DNA of 64,000 nt, from contig JAIOPM010000057.1 in the NCBI GenBank assembly GCA_021413885.1, positions 62,001-126,000 on the forward strand, given 5' to 3'. The notes beneath the pieces are model-generated. The model was given only the letters and a program-made list of their open reading frames with translations. It made no database searches and was not told where the DNA came from. How positions within the stretch are numbered: the first letter of the stretch is position 1; each line of letters starts with the position of its first letter. Made by a program: the position numbers and the translations under genes. Source of the stretch: Planctomycetota bacterium (GTDB lineage: Bacteria > Planctomycetota > UBA1135 > GCA-002686595). This document shows positions 32,906-42,143 of this stretch, in pieces.

Positions 32906-34846
32906 ATGCCTTCGCTCCGCGCGCTTCCGATCTTCGTCCTGGCCATCTTGCTGGCTGCCGCATGCGGCTCACCGCGCACCAAGGGCAGCGTGACGCCCAG
33001 TCGGGCCTCGTTCACCTGCGTGATCGTCGATGGTCGGACGAACGCACCGATCGTCGGGGCCGAAGTTCGTTGGTACGAGTTCAAATCGACTGACTCGGAC
33101 ACACACGACGACCTCGCGTGGGCAGACGCATCGAACGAGTTCGGTCTCGATGAGTACGGCGATGACGACGCCAGAGCAGCTCGTTCCGGGTGCATGTTGC
33201 GGACGGACACGGAAGGCAAGGCGACGATTCCGGGCTCGGTTGGGAACACGATCGTGGTCGGACGCTCCGGCGTATTGTGGGGACGCACTACGGGCTACCT
33301 ACCGAGTTCGGACGAGCAAACCCTCCAGCTGTTTCCGGACGCCGATCTTTGTGTGCAAGTACTCGACGCCGCCGGCGCGCCTGCTGCGGACGTGCCGGTG
33401 GGACTGCAGTGCCGGATGCAGACGACCGGCCCGTTCGTGCACTTGCGCGCCACGAGCGACGCGCGCGGGAAGGCACGCATCGCTCACGCGGGCTTCGGAC
33501 TCGCGTGCATCCTCGACGGATGGGACGCGGAGAGCGTCGCGACGACGACGTGGTCGATCGCGCCGGAGATCTGCGCTGCGAATCGTCCCGAGGTCGCCGT
33601 CGATCCCGATGCACTGCCGACTGCGCCGATCGAACTCCGCCTTCCGCAGCTCGGGGAAGTCGAGGTCGTGGTCCTTCGTGCCGACGGCGAACCAGCTCTG
33701 CTCGATCTCCAGCCACAGTTGATGTTCGCGTCGGATCTGCCCGAGGACGTCGGCACCGGCCCCATGCGGCCCTGGTTCCGCGCGGGCAGTACGCACGTAC
33801 GTGCCGAAGATGTCGAGGGGCACGCGTTGTTCCGGCTCGTCGGCCTCGACGGCGAACTCGCACTCAAAGTGCAGCCAAACAGCGCTTCATCGAAGAGCTG
33901 GGTAGAGTGCCTGCGCGGTCCGACGAAAGCCGGCGAGCGCGTGACGGTGACGATGACGTTGGCCGGCGACGTGGTGACCTGTGTCGGCCGACTCGTGGAC
34001 GAACGAGGCGCGCCGCTCGCGAAGCACCACGTCGATGCGGATCTCTTCTCGCGACCCTCGCCGAACCGCGCGCACTTCGTGAACTTCCCGGAGAAGGACA
34101 CGCTCCACGCGGTACAAGGCGCGCTCACGACCGACGAACGCGGCCGATTCATGGTCATCTACGGCAGCGATGCAGCCTGTGGTGGCGAGCCGCTGCTCGT
34201 TCTGTGCGACGGTCGCAATGAGCCCGACTCGCTGGCCGCGCGCGTCGAGCTCGGAGCGTCTTGGACCGTCGGCCTCCATGATCTCGGCAACATCGCGCTC
34301 ACCTCGACACCGATCGTCGCGTCCGGCGCCGTGTTCGACACCGAGGGACGACCGGTTGCCGGCGCGCCGGTCGAAATCGGGGTGTTCAAGGGCCAGTCGT
34401 ACATCGTCACCATGACCAACGCTGGGGGTGAGTTCGTTCTGCGCTCGGCAGAACCACACGACCGCTTGCGCATCAGCGTCGACGCTCCCGGATACTTGAC
34501 GGAATTCGTCCAGGCCGCAGTCGGCGCGCATGATCTGCGCGTCGTGCTCACAGGCGCGGGCTCGATCGTCGGGCCCGTCGTGTTTCCGGCGAATACGCGC
34601 TTCGGCGACTTCTACTTCCACGTCGAACGCACGGTGCAAGGACGATCCAGTCACGGCTGGACCGAGCAACATCCCGAAGAAGGCGAACTCAACTGGACGA
34701 ATCTCGAGGCGGGCACGTATCGCGTGTTCGTCCGTCGGGGGAGCGAAGGAGAATCGATCCTCGCGCGCGACGCGATCTCGGTGAGCGCCGGTGAGACGAC
34801 ACGAATCGAAGCGATCGATCTCATCGAGTTGCTCGGGCAACACTGA
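32906..34846 (+). CDS. Lipoprotein with carboxypeptidase-regulatory-like domains, atypical base use
   Basis: 646 residues. Signal with lipobox AAAC (Cys20). Regulatory-like beta-sandwich units include VIVDGRTNAPIVGAEVRWYE, CVGRLVDERGAPLAKHHVDA and SGAVFDTEGRPVAGAPVEIG, with DARG/DERG/NAGG turns before the second strand pair. A low-complexity acidic segment (DEYGDDDARAARSG) is near residue 85. In a hand-read stretch of 61 codons (33020-33202), 18 end in A or T, against 7 of about 62 in the AAA gene, so base use differs clearly. Probably surface- or periplasm-exposed; function unknown. Confidence 0.75.
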   Translation: MPSLRALPIFVLAILLAAACGSPRTKGSVTPSRASFTCVIVDGRTNAPIVGAEVRWYEFKSTDSDTHDDLAWADASNEFGLDEYGDDDARAARSGCMLRTDTEGKATIPGSVGNTIVVGRSGVLWGRTTGYLPSSDEQTLQLFPDADLCVQVLDAAGAPAADVPVGLQCRMQTTGPFVHLRATSDARGKARIAHAGFGLACILDGWDAESVATTTWSIAPEICAANRPEVAVDPDALPTAPIELRLPQLGEVEVVVLRADGEPALLDLQPQLMFASDLPEDVGTGPMRPWFRAGSTHVRAEDVEGHALFRLVGLDGELALKVQPNSASSKSWVECLRGPTKAGERVTVTMTLAGDVVTCVGRLVDERGAPLAKHHVDADLFSRPSPNRAHFVNFPEKDTLHAVQGALTTDERGRFMVIYGSDAACGGEPLLVLCDGRNEPDSLAARVELGASWTVGLHDLGNIALTSTPIVASGAVFDTEGRPVAGAPVEIGVFKGQSYIVTMTNAGGEFVLRSAEPHDRLRISVDAPGYLTEFVQAAVGAHDLRVVLTGAGSIVGPVVFPANTRFGDFYFHVERTVQGRSSHGWTEQHPEEGELNWTNLEAGTYRVFVRRGSEGESILARDAISVSAGETTRIEAIDLIELLGQH

Positions 34847-34897
34847 GCGCCCAGCACTCGATCGGATCCGCGGCCTCGGCCTCTCGGTCGCCGCGAC

Positions 34898-35692
34898 TCA
34901 GCCCATCCACGCTCCGCCGTTCATGTCGAGGCCTTGGCCCGTCACGCCGCGCGCGTCCGGGGAGCACAGCCACGCGACGAGTCCCGCGACATCTTCGGGT
35001 TCGCTCATGCGGCCGAGCGGAACCTGGCTCATCGCCATCTTGCGGAACTCCGCGGGCGTCACGCCGATCTTCTTCGCGATGCCTTCGATCCCGGAGAGCG
35101 CCATGTCGGTGTTCACCCAGCCCGGGCACAGCGCGTTGACCTGGATGTTCTGCGGCGCGAGTTCGTGGGCGAGCGCGCGCACGAGGCCGAGCACTCCCGC
35201 CTTCGACGCACAGTACGCGGTGTAACCCGGCACGCCGAAACGCGCGAGCACCGACGCCGTCGCGATCAAGTGGCGCGCGTCGGGACCGGGCGCGAGGTGA
35301 CGCTCGGCGGCGCGCAGGCAGTAGTAGGTCCCGCGCAGATTGGTGTCGACGACGTCGTCGAAGCGATCGCGGGCTCCGGGCTTGCCCGGCGCGTTCTCGC
35401 CGCCGACGCCGGCGTTCGCGACGAGCACATGCATCGCACCGAGCTTCTCCGCCGCCGCGTCGAACGCCGCGTCGATTGACTTCGGTTTGCGCACGTCGCA
35501 CGAGGCGACGAAGGTCGCGCTCGCGCCGAGCTTCTTCGCTTCCGCCGCGGTGGCTTCGAGGCGCTTCGCATCGCGGGCGAAGAGCGAGAGCTTCGCTCCT
35601 TCCTTCGCGAAACGCAGAGCGATCGCTCGACCGATTCCGGTTCCCGCGCCGGTGACGACGACGTGCCGCGCGCTCGCTTTCGATTTCGCCAT
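34898..35692 (-). CDS. Short-chain dehydrogenase/reductase
   Basis: 264 residues, classical SDR. Cofactor motif TGAGTGIGRA near residue 14, VANAGVG, the catalytic serine in LIATASVLARFG, and YTAYCASKAG with the catalytic Tyr and Lys. The C-terminal EPEDVAGLVAWLCSPDARGV and GQGLDMNGGAWM are typical of FabG-like and sugar or steroid SDRs. NAD(P)-dependent oxidoreductase; the substrate is not deducible. Lies 11 bases downstream of trxB, likely the same transcript. Confidence 0.92.
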   Translation of the reverse strand: MAKSKASARHVVVTGAGTGIGRAIALRFAKEGAKLSLFARDAKRLEATAAEAKKLGASATFVASCDVRKPKSIDAAFDAAAEKLGAMHVLVANAGVGGENAPGKPGARDRFDDVVDTNLRGTYYCLRAAERHLAPGPDARHLIATASVLARFGVPGYTAYCASKAGVLGLVRALAHELAPQNIQVNALCPGWVNTDMALSGIEGIAKKIGVTPAEFRKMAMSQVPLGRMSEPEDVAGLVAWLCSPDARGVTGQGLDMNGGAWMG

Positions 35693-35703
35693 TGCGTCGA
35701 ACC

Positions 35704-36651
35704 TCAGTGCGCGCCTTGACGCTCGAGCCAACGCTCGACGTCGATCGCAGCCATGCAGCCCATGCCCGCCGCCGTCACCGCTTGGCGATACACCTTGTCG
35801 GCGACGTCGCCCGCGGCGAAGACGCCTTCGATCGAGGTGTACGTGCCGTTGTGCACCTTCAAGTAGCCGGTCTCGTCCATGTCGAGCACGTCCTTGAAGA
35901 TCTCGGTGTTCGGCTTGTGGCCGATCGCGACGAAGAGGCCGTCGGTCGGAACTTCGGCGAGCTCGCCGCTCTTCGTGTCGCGCAATTTGACGCGGTTCAA
36001 CTTGCCGTTCGCGCCGGTCAACATCTCGAGCGGCTCCTTGTTCAAGAGCCACTCGATCTTCGGGTTCGCCCGCGCGCGGTCGTACATGATCTTCGAAGCA
36101 CGGAACGTGTCGCGGCGGTGGACGACCGTCACCTTCGAAGCGTGGCGCGTCAGGAAGTTCGCCTCCTCCATCGCCGTGTCGCCGCCGCCGACGACCATCA
36201 CCGACTTCTGCTTGTAGAACGCGCCGTCGCACGTGGCGCACGCGGAGACGCCGTGGCCCATCAAGCGCGTCTCGCTCTCGAGGCCGAGCAGTTTCGCGCT
36301 CGCTCCGGTGCAAACGATGATCGCGTTCGCCTTGAACTCGTTGAAATCGGTCGTGAGCGTGAACGGGCGCTTCGAGAAGTCGACCTTGGTCACTTGCTCG
36401 AAGAGGATCTCGGTTCCGAAGCGCGTCGCCTGCGCCTTGAAGTCCTCCATCATCTTCGGGCCCATCACGCCTTCGGGGTAACCCGGGTAGTTCTCGACGT
36501 CGGTGGTGATCGTCAACTGGCCGCCGGGCTGCATGCCCTCAAGCAACATCGGCTTCAAGTTCGCGCGCGCCGCGTAGATCGCCGCGGTGTAACCGGCGGG
36601 GCCCGAGCCGATGATGATGACGTCGCGCACCGAGTTGTCGTGGGAGCTCAT
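35704..36651 (-). CDS. trxB: Thioredoxin reductase
   Basis: 315 residues, the usual length. FAD- and NADPH-dependent reduction of thioredoxin. FAD motif VIIIGSGPAGYTAAIYAARA, redox-active CATC in GVSACATCDGAFY, NADPH motif VVGGGDTAMEEANFL followed by HRRDTFRAS, and the C-terminal FAD segment VFAAGDVADKVYRQAVTAAG. First of the group trxB, SDR; the DinB-like gene lies just upstream with 9 bases between its stop and this start. Confidence 0.97.
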   Translation of the reverse strand: MSSHDNSVRDVIIIGSGPAGYTAAIYAARANLKPMLLEGMQPGGQLTITTDVENYPGYPEGVMGPKMMEDFKAQATRFGTEILFEQVTKVDFSKRPFTLTTDFNEFKANAIIVCTGASAKLLGLESETRLMGHGVSACATCDGAFYKQKSVMVVGGGDTAMEEANFLTRHASKVTVVHRRDTFRASKIMYDRARANPKIEWLLNKEPLEMLTGANGKLNRVKLRDTKSGELAEVPTDGLFVAIGHKPNTEIFKDVLDMDETGYLKVHNGTYTSIEGVFAAGDVADKVYRQAVTAAGMGCMAAIDVERWLERQGAH

Positions 36652-36660
36652 GTCGAAGGA

Positions 36661-37134
36661 CTAACCTGCGTAGAGGAAAGGCGGTGTGATGTGCATGCAC
36701 CGCAGATAGACCGTGAGTTGGCCGCGATGGTGCCAGTGCTCGTCGTAGACGAACCCGGCGACCTGCGCGCCCTTGAACGTGCCATAGAACATCTTCACGT
36801 CGCGTTCGAGTTCGGCGGACGTCAAGCGTCCGAGCACCTCGCCGCGCCGCGCGTGCGCGCGAGCCAGCAACGCGAAGGCTTCCGACTTCGACTTCACCGC
36901 GGGGCCGGCCTCGGCGCGGTGATCCGCTTCGGAAAGGCCGCCTAGTTGGAAGGCCTTCCAGTTCGAGAGCTCGTCGCCGTAGAGGTGTCCGACCAATTCA
37001 CCGACGGTGCGCGAGCCCGGCGCGGGCGCGAAGCTCCAGCGCTCGTCGGGGACGAGCTCGATCATTTTCTTGGTCGCCGCCTCGCTGTAGGCGAGCCAAC
37101 CGAATCGTTCGCGCACGGCTTGAATCGGATCCAT
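36661..37134 (-). CDS. DinB-family protein
   Basis: 157 residues. Four-helix DinB/YfiT-like fold with the expected metal-binding histidines: VGELVGHLYGDELSNWKA in the second helix and FVYDEHWHHRGQLTVYLRCM near the end. These proteins form a large family, some being thiol-dependent transferases, most unassigned. Start ATG 37134. It is followed at 9 bases by trxB, so a thiol-linked role (for example with a low-molecular-weight thiol) is possible but only suggested. Confidence 0.88.
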   Translation of the reverse strand: MDPIQAVRERFGWLAYSEAATKKMIELVPDERWSFAPAPGSRTVGELVGHLYGDELSNWKAFQLGGLSEADHRAEAGPAVKSKSEAFALLARAHARRGEVLGRLTSAELERDVKMFYGTFKGAQVAGFVYDEHWHHRGQLTVYLRCMHITPPFLYAG

Positions 37135-37214
37135 CGCGGCTTCCTCCGAAGCGCGGGAGTCTAGCAGCGTCCGTCGCACGCGACCACGGCGCGAGCGCGA
37201 GCTATCGTGGCGCC

Positions 37215-38243
37215 ATGTTCGACTCCGCCGCTTGGATCGCGCCGCTCGAGGAGCTCTGCGAACGCGTGCGCCGCGCGGCGCGCGATGCGATCCGCGAAGG
37301 AATCGCGAACGGTACGCTCGCGAGCCTCGGTCGACCGGTGCGCCAAGGCGCGGGCGACGTGACATTCGCGCTCGACGAGCACACGGAGCTCGCGCTCGAT
37401 CGTTGGTTCGACGAAGTCGCGCGCGAGCAGCCGTTGTCGCTCTTGACCGAGGACCAAGGCTGGCGCCATCGCGGTCCCGACGGACGCGGCGGAGTGCGCG
37501 AGCTCGCGGGCTTCGACCACGGCGGTCCGCGCATCGCGGTCGATCCGGTCGACGGCACGCGCAACCTGATGGCCGATCTGCGTTCGGCGTGGGTCGTCGT
37601 CTCGTTCGCGCCACCGGGGAAGAGCGGGCCGCGGATGAGCGACCTGTCGCTCGGCCTCGTCTCCGAGATCCCCGATTCGCGCGCGGCGAAGTTCCGTCAG
37701 CTCGTCGCACTTGCCGGCGGCGAGTGCCGCGCGAGCGAGCGCGAGCTCGCGACCGGACGCGTCGTCGCGGAGCGCGCGCTTTCGAACGGAACGGAAGCTC
37801 ATCGCGACCACGGCTACTTCACGTTCTTCCGCTACCTCGCCGATCAGCGTCCCGCGATCGCGCGCATCGAAGCCGAGTTCTTCGCGCGCCTCGCACGGGA
37901 CGAGGGCTCCGACGTGCGCAGCTGCTACGACGATCAGTACATCAGCTCGGGCGGCCAACTCGCGCTCGTCGCGCTCGGGCTGTACCGCATGGCGGTCGAC
38001 GTGCGCGGACTCGTCGCGAGGAAACGCGGTGTCGCGACGATCACGTCGAAGCCGTACGACCTCGCCGGCGCCGTCGTCTGCGCGCGAGCGGCGGGAGCGA
38101 TCGTCACCGCGCCCGACGGCTCGGTTCTCGACTTCCCGATCGACTGCACGACGCCGGTCGACTTCGCCGCGTTCGCGAACGCGGCGACGGCAAGTCGTCT
38201 CGCTCCACATCTGCAAGCAGCGCTGAAGACGCTCGACGCGTGA
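37215..38243 (+). CDS. Inositol-monophosphatase-family protein
   Basis: 342 residues, longer than the usual 260-280. Metal and phosphate motifs of the IMPase/FBPase superfamily: LSLLTEDQG, then IAVDPVDGTRNLMADL, and a C-terminal PYDLAGAVVCARAAGAI corresponding to the WDxAxG motif. It probably cleaves a small phosphate monoester (inositol phosphate, histidinol phosphate, PAP or a sugar phosphate). The extra length is in the middle, roughly residues 150-240. Transcribed divergently from the DinB-like gene, with 80 bases between them. Confidence 0.85.
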   Translation: MFDSAAWIAPLEELCERVRRAARDAIREGIANGTLASLGRPVRQGAGDVTFALDEHTELALDRWFDEVAREQPLSLLTEDQGWRHRGPDGRGGVRELAGFDHGGPRIAVDPVDGTRNLMADLRSAWVVVSFAPPGKSGPRMSDLSLGLVSEIPDSRAAKFRQLVALAGGECRASERELATGRVVAERALSNGTEAHRDHGYFTFFRYLADQRPAIARIEAEFFARLARDEGSDVRSCYDDQYISSGGQLALVALGLYRMAVDVRGLVARKRGVATITSKPYDLAGAVVCARAAGAIVTAPDGSVLDFPIDCTTPVDFAAFANAATASRLAPHLQAALKTLDA

Positions 38244-38254
38244 GAGCGTCGAGC
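38231..38254. terminator. Hairpin between convergent genes
   Basis: GCTCGACGC at 38231-38239 pairs with GCGTCGAGC at 38246-38254, six-base loop, spanning the stop of the phosphatase-like gene and ending just before the stop of the convergent gene. Possible bidirectional terminator; no strong U-tract. Confidence 0.4.
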
Positions 38255-38258
38255 TCCT

Positions 38259-41200
38259 CTACTTCTCGAGCCGGACCTCGACCGACTTCGACGCGCCCTC
38301 GGCGAGGTCGAACTCGACTTCGCCCTTCGCGCCGTCCTCGGTCGTCGCCGACGCGCGGTACTTGCCGGGGAGCAGGTCTTCGAAGACGTGCTCGGCGCGC
38401 GCGTCGCCGCCGTAGTCGAAGGTCTTGCCGCTCGCGAGGCTCGTCACCTTCGCGCGACCGTTGATCGCCCCGCCGCTCGCGTCGACGAGGTGCAACGTCG
38501 CGGTCGCGGTCGGGGCGAGTCGGAGCTCGACGTGACGCGACTTTCCGTCGGAGAGATCGACTTCGACCGGAGGCGCGCGCAGGCCGTCGCTCTGCGCGCT
38601 GACGCGCACGCGCGTTTGCGGCAAGCCCGACACCTCGAACGTGCCGTCGTCCTCGGCCGGCGTCCCGCCGACCCGGTTGCCGTCGAGGTCGTCGACGAGG
38701 ATCCAGACGCCCTCCGCGGGCGACTTGCCGGTGACACGACCGTCGAGCTTCGCTCCCGGCGTCAACGCGAGATCGGCGCCGTCGACCGCTTGACCGACCG
38801 CGACCTCGATGCCGGAGCGCGACGCCTTCGCCCACTCCGACGAATCATCGGCCCCCCACGTCTCGACGCGATACGTGCCGGGCGAGACGTGCTCGAACCG
38901 GAAGCGCCCCTTGGCGTCGGTCTGCACCCAACCGCACTGTTGATCGCGATGTTCGACGTCGTCGTACTGCAGCGCGATATACATTCCCGGCACCGCCGCG
39001 CCGCGCGGATCGCGCAACTTGCCCGCGATCGAACCGGTGCCGAGCACGACGTCCTGCACGAACGTCGGCGCGGCCGGGATGTCGAGCTCGAAAGACTGCG
39101 ACGCACCCGCGCCTTGGAAGTTCGCGTTCCAACGACCGGCGCGATCGAGCACGACCTCGTAGTGCCCGTCGGAATCGCTCCGACCCGAACGATGGCTCCG
39201 GCCGTCGGTGTCGTCGGCGAGCGAGAAATTCGCGCCGACGTGCGAGACGCCTTTGCCGCCGGCGGTGATGCGTCCGCTGACGCGGATCACCAGCGCGTCC
39301 GCACGACCGATCACGACGCTCGCGGTCCGTCCCTCGACGACGTCGACGGTGCCGCGCTCGGAACCGCGACCGCTCTGTTCGTTGCGCCACACGCTGATGT
39401 CGTAGTGACCGGGCGCGACGTGCGCGAAGACGGCGTGGCCGGTCTCGTCGGTCTGCTCGTACAGGTTGCCGAGCTCGCGACGATCGGCGAGGTTCAAGTT
39501 GACGCGGTGTTCCTTGCGCGGGAGCCCGGGAGCCCCGAGCACTTCGACGTCGACTCCGCCGCCGACACGCAGGTGCAACGTGAGCCCGGCGAGCGCGTCA
39601 CCCGGCGCGAGGTCGACGTCCTGCGGCTCGCTCGCCGCCCAGTCGGGATGGCTCGCCCAGAGCGAGAGCTTGCCGGGAGTCTGATCCGCGCACGCGAACG
39701 CGCCGTGGACGTCGGTGTTGCAGTCCGAGCGATTCCACGAACCGTCGCCCGGCACCCGCGCGCTCACCGACGCGCCGGCGATCGGCTTGCCGTCGGGATC
39801 GAACACGACGCCCGCGAGCGACGCGGCGCGCGGACACGTGAACTCGATCGGGAGCTCTTCGTCCTCGACGAGCACGCGCTTCGACTCGCCGTCCTCGTAG
39901 CCCGCGGCCTCGATCGAGACGTCCCACGATCCGGGGTGGACCTTTTCGAGTCGGAAGGCGCCCTTGTCGTCGCGCACGAGCGCGGAAACTTGCTTGCGCC
40001 ATTCGGTGTCGCCGTCGGCGCCGAGCGGACGCGCGCTGACCGTGAACTTCGTCACCGGCTTGCCGAGATCGTCGCGCACCGTGCCGACCAACGCGCGCGG
40101 CGGTTCGAGCACGAGCACGATGTCGCGCGCTCCGGCTTCGACGGTGTCGTGCGACGCGCGCCACGGCTTGCGTTCCTTCTTGCGGCCCTCCGTCTTCAGG
40201 ATCTGCGTCGCGGAGGCCTCGAGGTTGAACGGTCCGACGCCGAGACCGGTGACCTCGAACGCGCCGAGCGTATCGGCCTTCGCGGCGGGCGCGCTGTCGT
40301 TCGTGCTCCAGAGCTGCGGCTCGTCGTGATCGCTCAAGTCAACGACGCGGATCGCCGCGCCGTCCGCCGGCCGGCCGTCGGACCACTTCACGATTCCGGC
40401 GAGCGTGTTGCCGCGTCGCAGCGTCAATGCGAGGTCGCGGAGGAAATCGCCGTCGGCGAACTCGCGCATCTCGCCGGCGCACGAGACGAAGCCCGCGCAT
40501 TTCACGTAGAGCTTCATGCGCTGCGGCTCGATGCCGCGCAGGGAGAACGTGCCGTCGGCGGCGGTGTCGACGCCGCGATCGACCTGGTGATTCCAGTTGT
40601 CGTCCTCGGTGACGCACGTGACGCGCGCCTTCGCGACGGGCTCGCCGCGTTCGTCGACGACGCGGCCCGCGAAGCCGACGCCGAGCATCAACGGCAAGTC
40701 GTATTCGATCGCGACGCCGGCTTTCGGCGACTCGAAGCTCTCGCCGAGGCGCACGAACCCCGGGAAGTCCGCGGAGATCCAATGGCGCATCGCCGACGAC
40801 AGTCCGCCCAATTCGTAGCGACCGTCGGCGTCGATCGAGGCGGAGCCGCTGTCGCCGTTGAAGCTGCGCGAGCCGGAGCCGTCGGTCGACACGCGCATGC
40901 TGCGCATCACGACGCGGCAACGAGAGAGGTCGCGGTCCGCGGGATCGGCGCGTTCCGGGACGATCACGCGACCGTGGAGCCACGCGCCGACCACGGGCTC
41001 GCACGCGAGGCGCTTCGAGCGTTTGTCGGGATCGAGCTTGAGCGGCGTCTCGAGGAACAAGTAGCGTGCTTCGACGAGCACGCGTCCTTTCGTCTCGCCC
41101 TTCGGCAAGACGACGACGTATTCACCGCCGCGTTCGAGCGGCAGGCGCGCGAAGACGTCGGTGGTCTTGCGGCCTTGGACGACGAGCTCCGCCTTCTCGT

Positions 41201-41513
41201 CGACCGGTACGTCGGCGGGCCACGTCACGTCGACCTTGAACTCGATGCCGCCTTGCGCGGCGACGACGCGTTGCTCGGGCGCGTTCACCGTCTCGACGGC
41301 GGCGGGGCGCGGAGTTTCGAGCTTCGGCGCGACCTCGGGAGCGCGCGCGAGTTCCGTCGAACTCGCGGCGCGCGCGTTCGTCGACTCAGGGAAGCGCGCG
41401 ACGGCGCTCGCCGCGGCCGACGGTTCGGCCGAAGGCGCGAACGCGCGCCACAACACGAACCCGACGGCCGACACGAGCACCAGCGCGAAAAGTGCGAGCA
41501 CGCGGCGTTGCAT
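38259..41513 (-). CDS. Large exported protein of carboxypeptidase-regulatory-like repeats
   Basis: 1084 residues with a strong AGGAGAGGAAG ribosome site before ATG 41513. The N-terminal segment (VLALFALVLVSAVGFVLWRA) anchors or exports it; an Ala/Pro-rich spacer follows. Then come about nine beta-sandwich units, for example FAGRVVDERGEPVAKARVTC, LAGVVFDPDGKPIAGASVSA, IAGKLRDPRGAAVPGMYIAL and LDGRVTGKSPAEGVWILVDD, each ending with lines like GRFRFEHVSPGTYRVETWG. The closing domain is FDYGGDARAEHVFEDLLPGK. No enzyme motif. Similar in plan to the 816-residue protein at 25386. Confidence 0.8.
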   Translation of the reverse strand: MQRRVLALFALVLVSAVGFVLWRAFAPSAEPSAAASAVARFPESTNARAASSTELARAPEVAPKLETPRPAAVETVNAPEQRVVAAQGGIEFKVDVTWPADVPVDEKAELVVQGRKTTDVFARLPLERGGEYVVVLPKGETKGRVLVEARYLFLETPLKLDPDKRSKRLACEPVVGAWLHGRVIVPERADPADRDLSRCRVVMRSMRVSTDGSGSRSFNGDSGSASIDADGRYELGGLSSAMRHWISADFPGFVRLGESFESPKAGVAIEYDLPLMLGVGFAGRVVDERGEPVAKARVTCVTEDDNWNHQVDRGVDTAADGTFSLRGIEPQRMKLYVKCAGFVSCAGEMREFADGDFLRDLALTLRRGNTLAGIVKWSDGRPADGAAIRVVDLSDHDEPQLWSTNDSAPAAKADTLGAFEVTGLGVGPFNLEASATQILKTEGRKKERKPWRASHDTVEAGARDIVLVLEPPRALVGTVRDDLGKPVTKFTVSARPLGADGDTEWRKQVSALVRDDKGAFRLEKVHPGSWDVSIEAAGYEDGESKRVLVEDEELPIEFTCPRAASLAGVVFDPDGKPIAGASVSARVPGDGSWNRSDCNTDVHGAFACADQTPGKLSLWASHPDWAASEPQDVDLAPGDALAGLTLHLRVGGGVDVEVLGAPGLPRKEHRVNLNLADRRELGNLYEQTDETGHAVFAHVAPGHYDISVWRNEQSGRGSERGTVDVVEGRTASVVIGRADALVIRVSGRITAGGKGVSHVGANFSLADDTDGRSHRSGRSDSDGHYEVVLDRAGRWNANFQGAGASQSFELDIPAAPTFVQDVVLGTGSIAGKLRDPRGAAVPGMYIALQYDDVEHRDQQCGWVQTDAKGRFRFEHVSPGTYRVETWGADDSSEWAKASRSGIEVAVGQAVDGADLALTPGAKLDGRVTGKSPAEGVWILVDDLDGNRVGGTPAEDDGTFEVSGLPQTRVRVSAQSDGLRAPPVEVDLSDGKSRHVELRLAPTATATLHLVDASGGAINGRAKVTSLASGKTFDYGGDARAEHVFEDLLPGKYRASATTEDGAKGEVEFDLAEGASKSVEVRLEK

Positions 41514-41572
41514 GGCTTCCTCTCCTCTCTCGATTCGAGAGCCATGCTAGCAGCGAGCGCGTTCCTCGAACG

Positions 41573-42139
41573 TCAAAGCCCGCGTTCGCCGCGCCACGGA
41601 TCGGCGTGCGTCGGTCGGCCGCGGCGCTCCCAGAAACCGGGGCGGTCGTCGACGAGGAGTTCGATCTCGCTCACCCACTTCACCGACTTCCAACCGTACT
41701 TGCGCGGCACGACGAGACGCACGGGACCGCCGTGGTCGCGCGTGATCGGATGCTCGCCGACCAAGTGCGCGAGCAACACGTCCGGCGCGAGAGCCTCGTC
41801 GAGCGGCAACGTCGCGTCGTAGACCTCGCCGTCGGAGAAGCGCACGAAACGCGCGCGCGGCGCGACCTCGGCGCGTTCGAGCAACTGCGCGACGGGCACG
41901 CCGCGCCACGGCAGAGCGAACACGCTCCAACCCGTCGCCGCGTGGAAGTCCGCGGTCACGGTCTCCATCGGCGAGAGTTGGAACGCCGACCAGCCGAGCT
42001 CGAACGCGTTCGCGACGGCGCCGTGGACTTTCAGCGCCCAGGCCGACGCGGTCGTGCGCGGCGGGCCGCCGATCGAAACCGTCGGCAACTCGCCGACGCG
42101 CCGTTGGCCGACGGGCAAGCGCTCGCGGGGCTCGGCCAT
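41573..42139 (-). CDS. Oxidoreductase molybdopterin-binding fold protein lacking the Mo-ligand cysteine
   Basis: 188 residues from ATG 42139. The fold is that of the sulfite-oxidase-like molybdopterin domain: LKVHGAVANAFELGWSAFQL, FHAATGWSVFALPWRGVPVA, HLVGEHPITRDHGGPVRLVV and PRKYGWKSVKWVSEIELL. In active members the segment reads FHCVTGWS; here the Cys position is Ala67, read clearly in the nucleotides (CAC GCG GCG). No signal peptide and no second subunit seen. It is four bases after an ABC exporter permease and may have a changed or lost metal role. Confidence 0.82.
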   Translation of the reverse strand: MAEPRERLPVGQRRVGELPTVSIGGPPRTTASAWALKVHGAVANAFELGWSAFQLSPMETVTADFHAATGWSVFALPWRGVPVAQLLERAEVAPRARFVRFSDGEVYDATLPLDEALAPDVLLAHLVGEHPITRDHGGPVRLVVPRKYGWKSVKWVSEIELLVDDRPGFWERRGRPTHADPWRGERGL

Positions 42140-42143
42140 CGGC

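Noticed and set aside
38388..41822. Plus-strand open frame of over 1100 codons opposite the regulatory-like protein
   Set aside because: Antisense of a well-supported gene with a strong ribosome site; no domain features.
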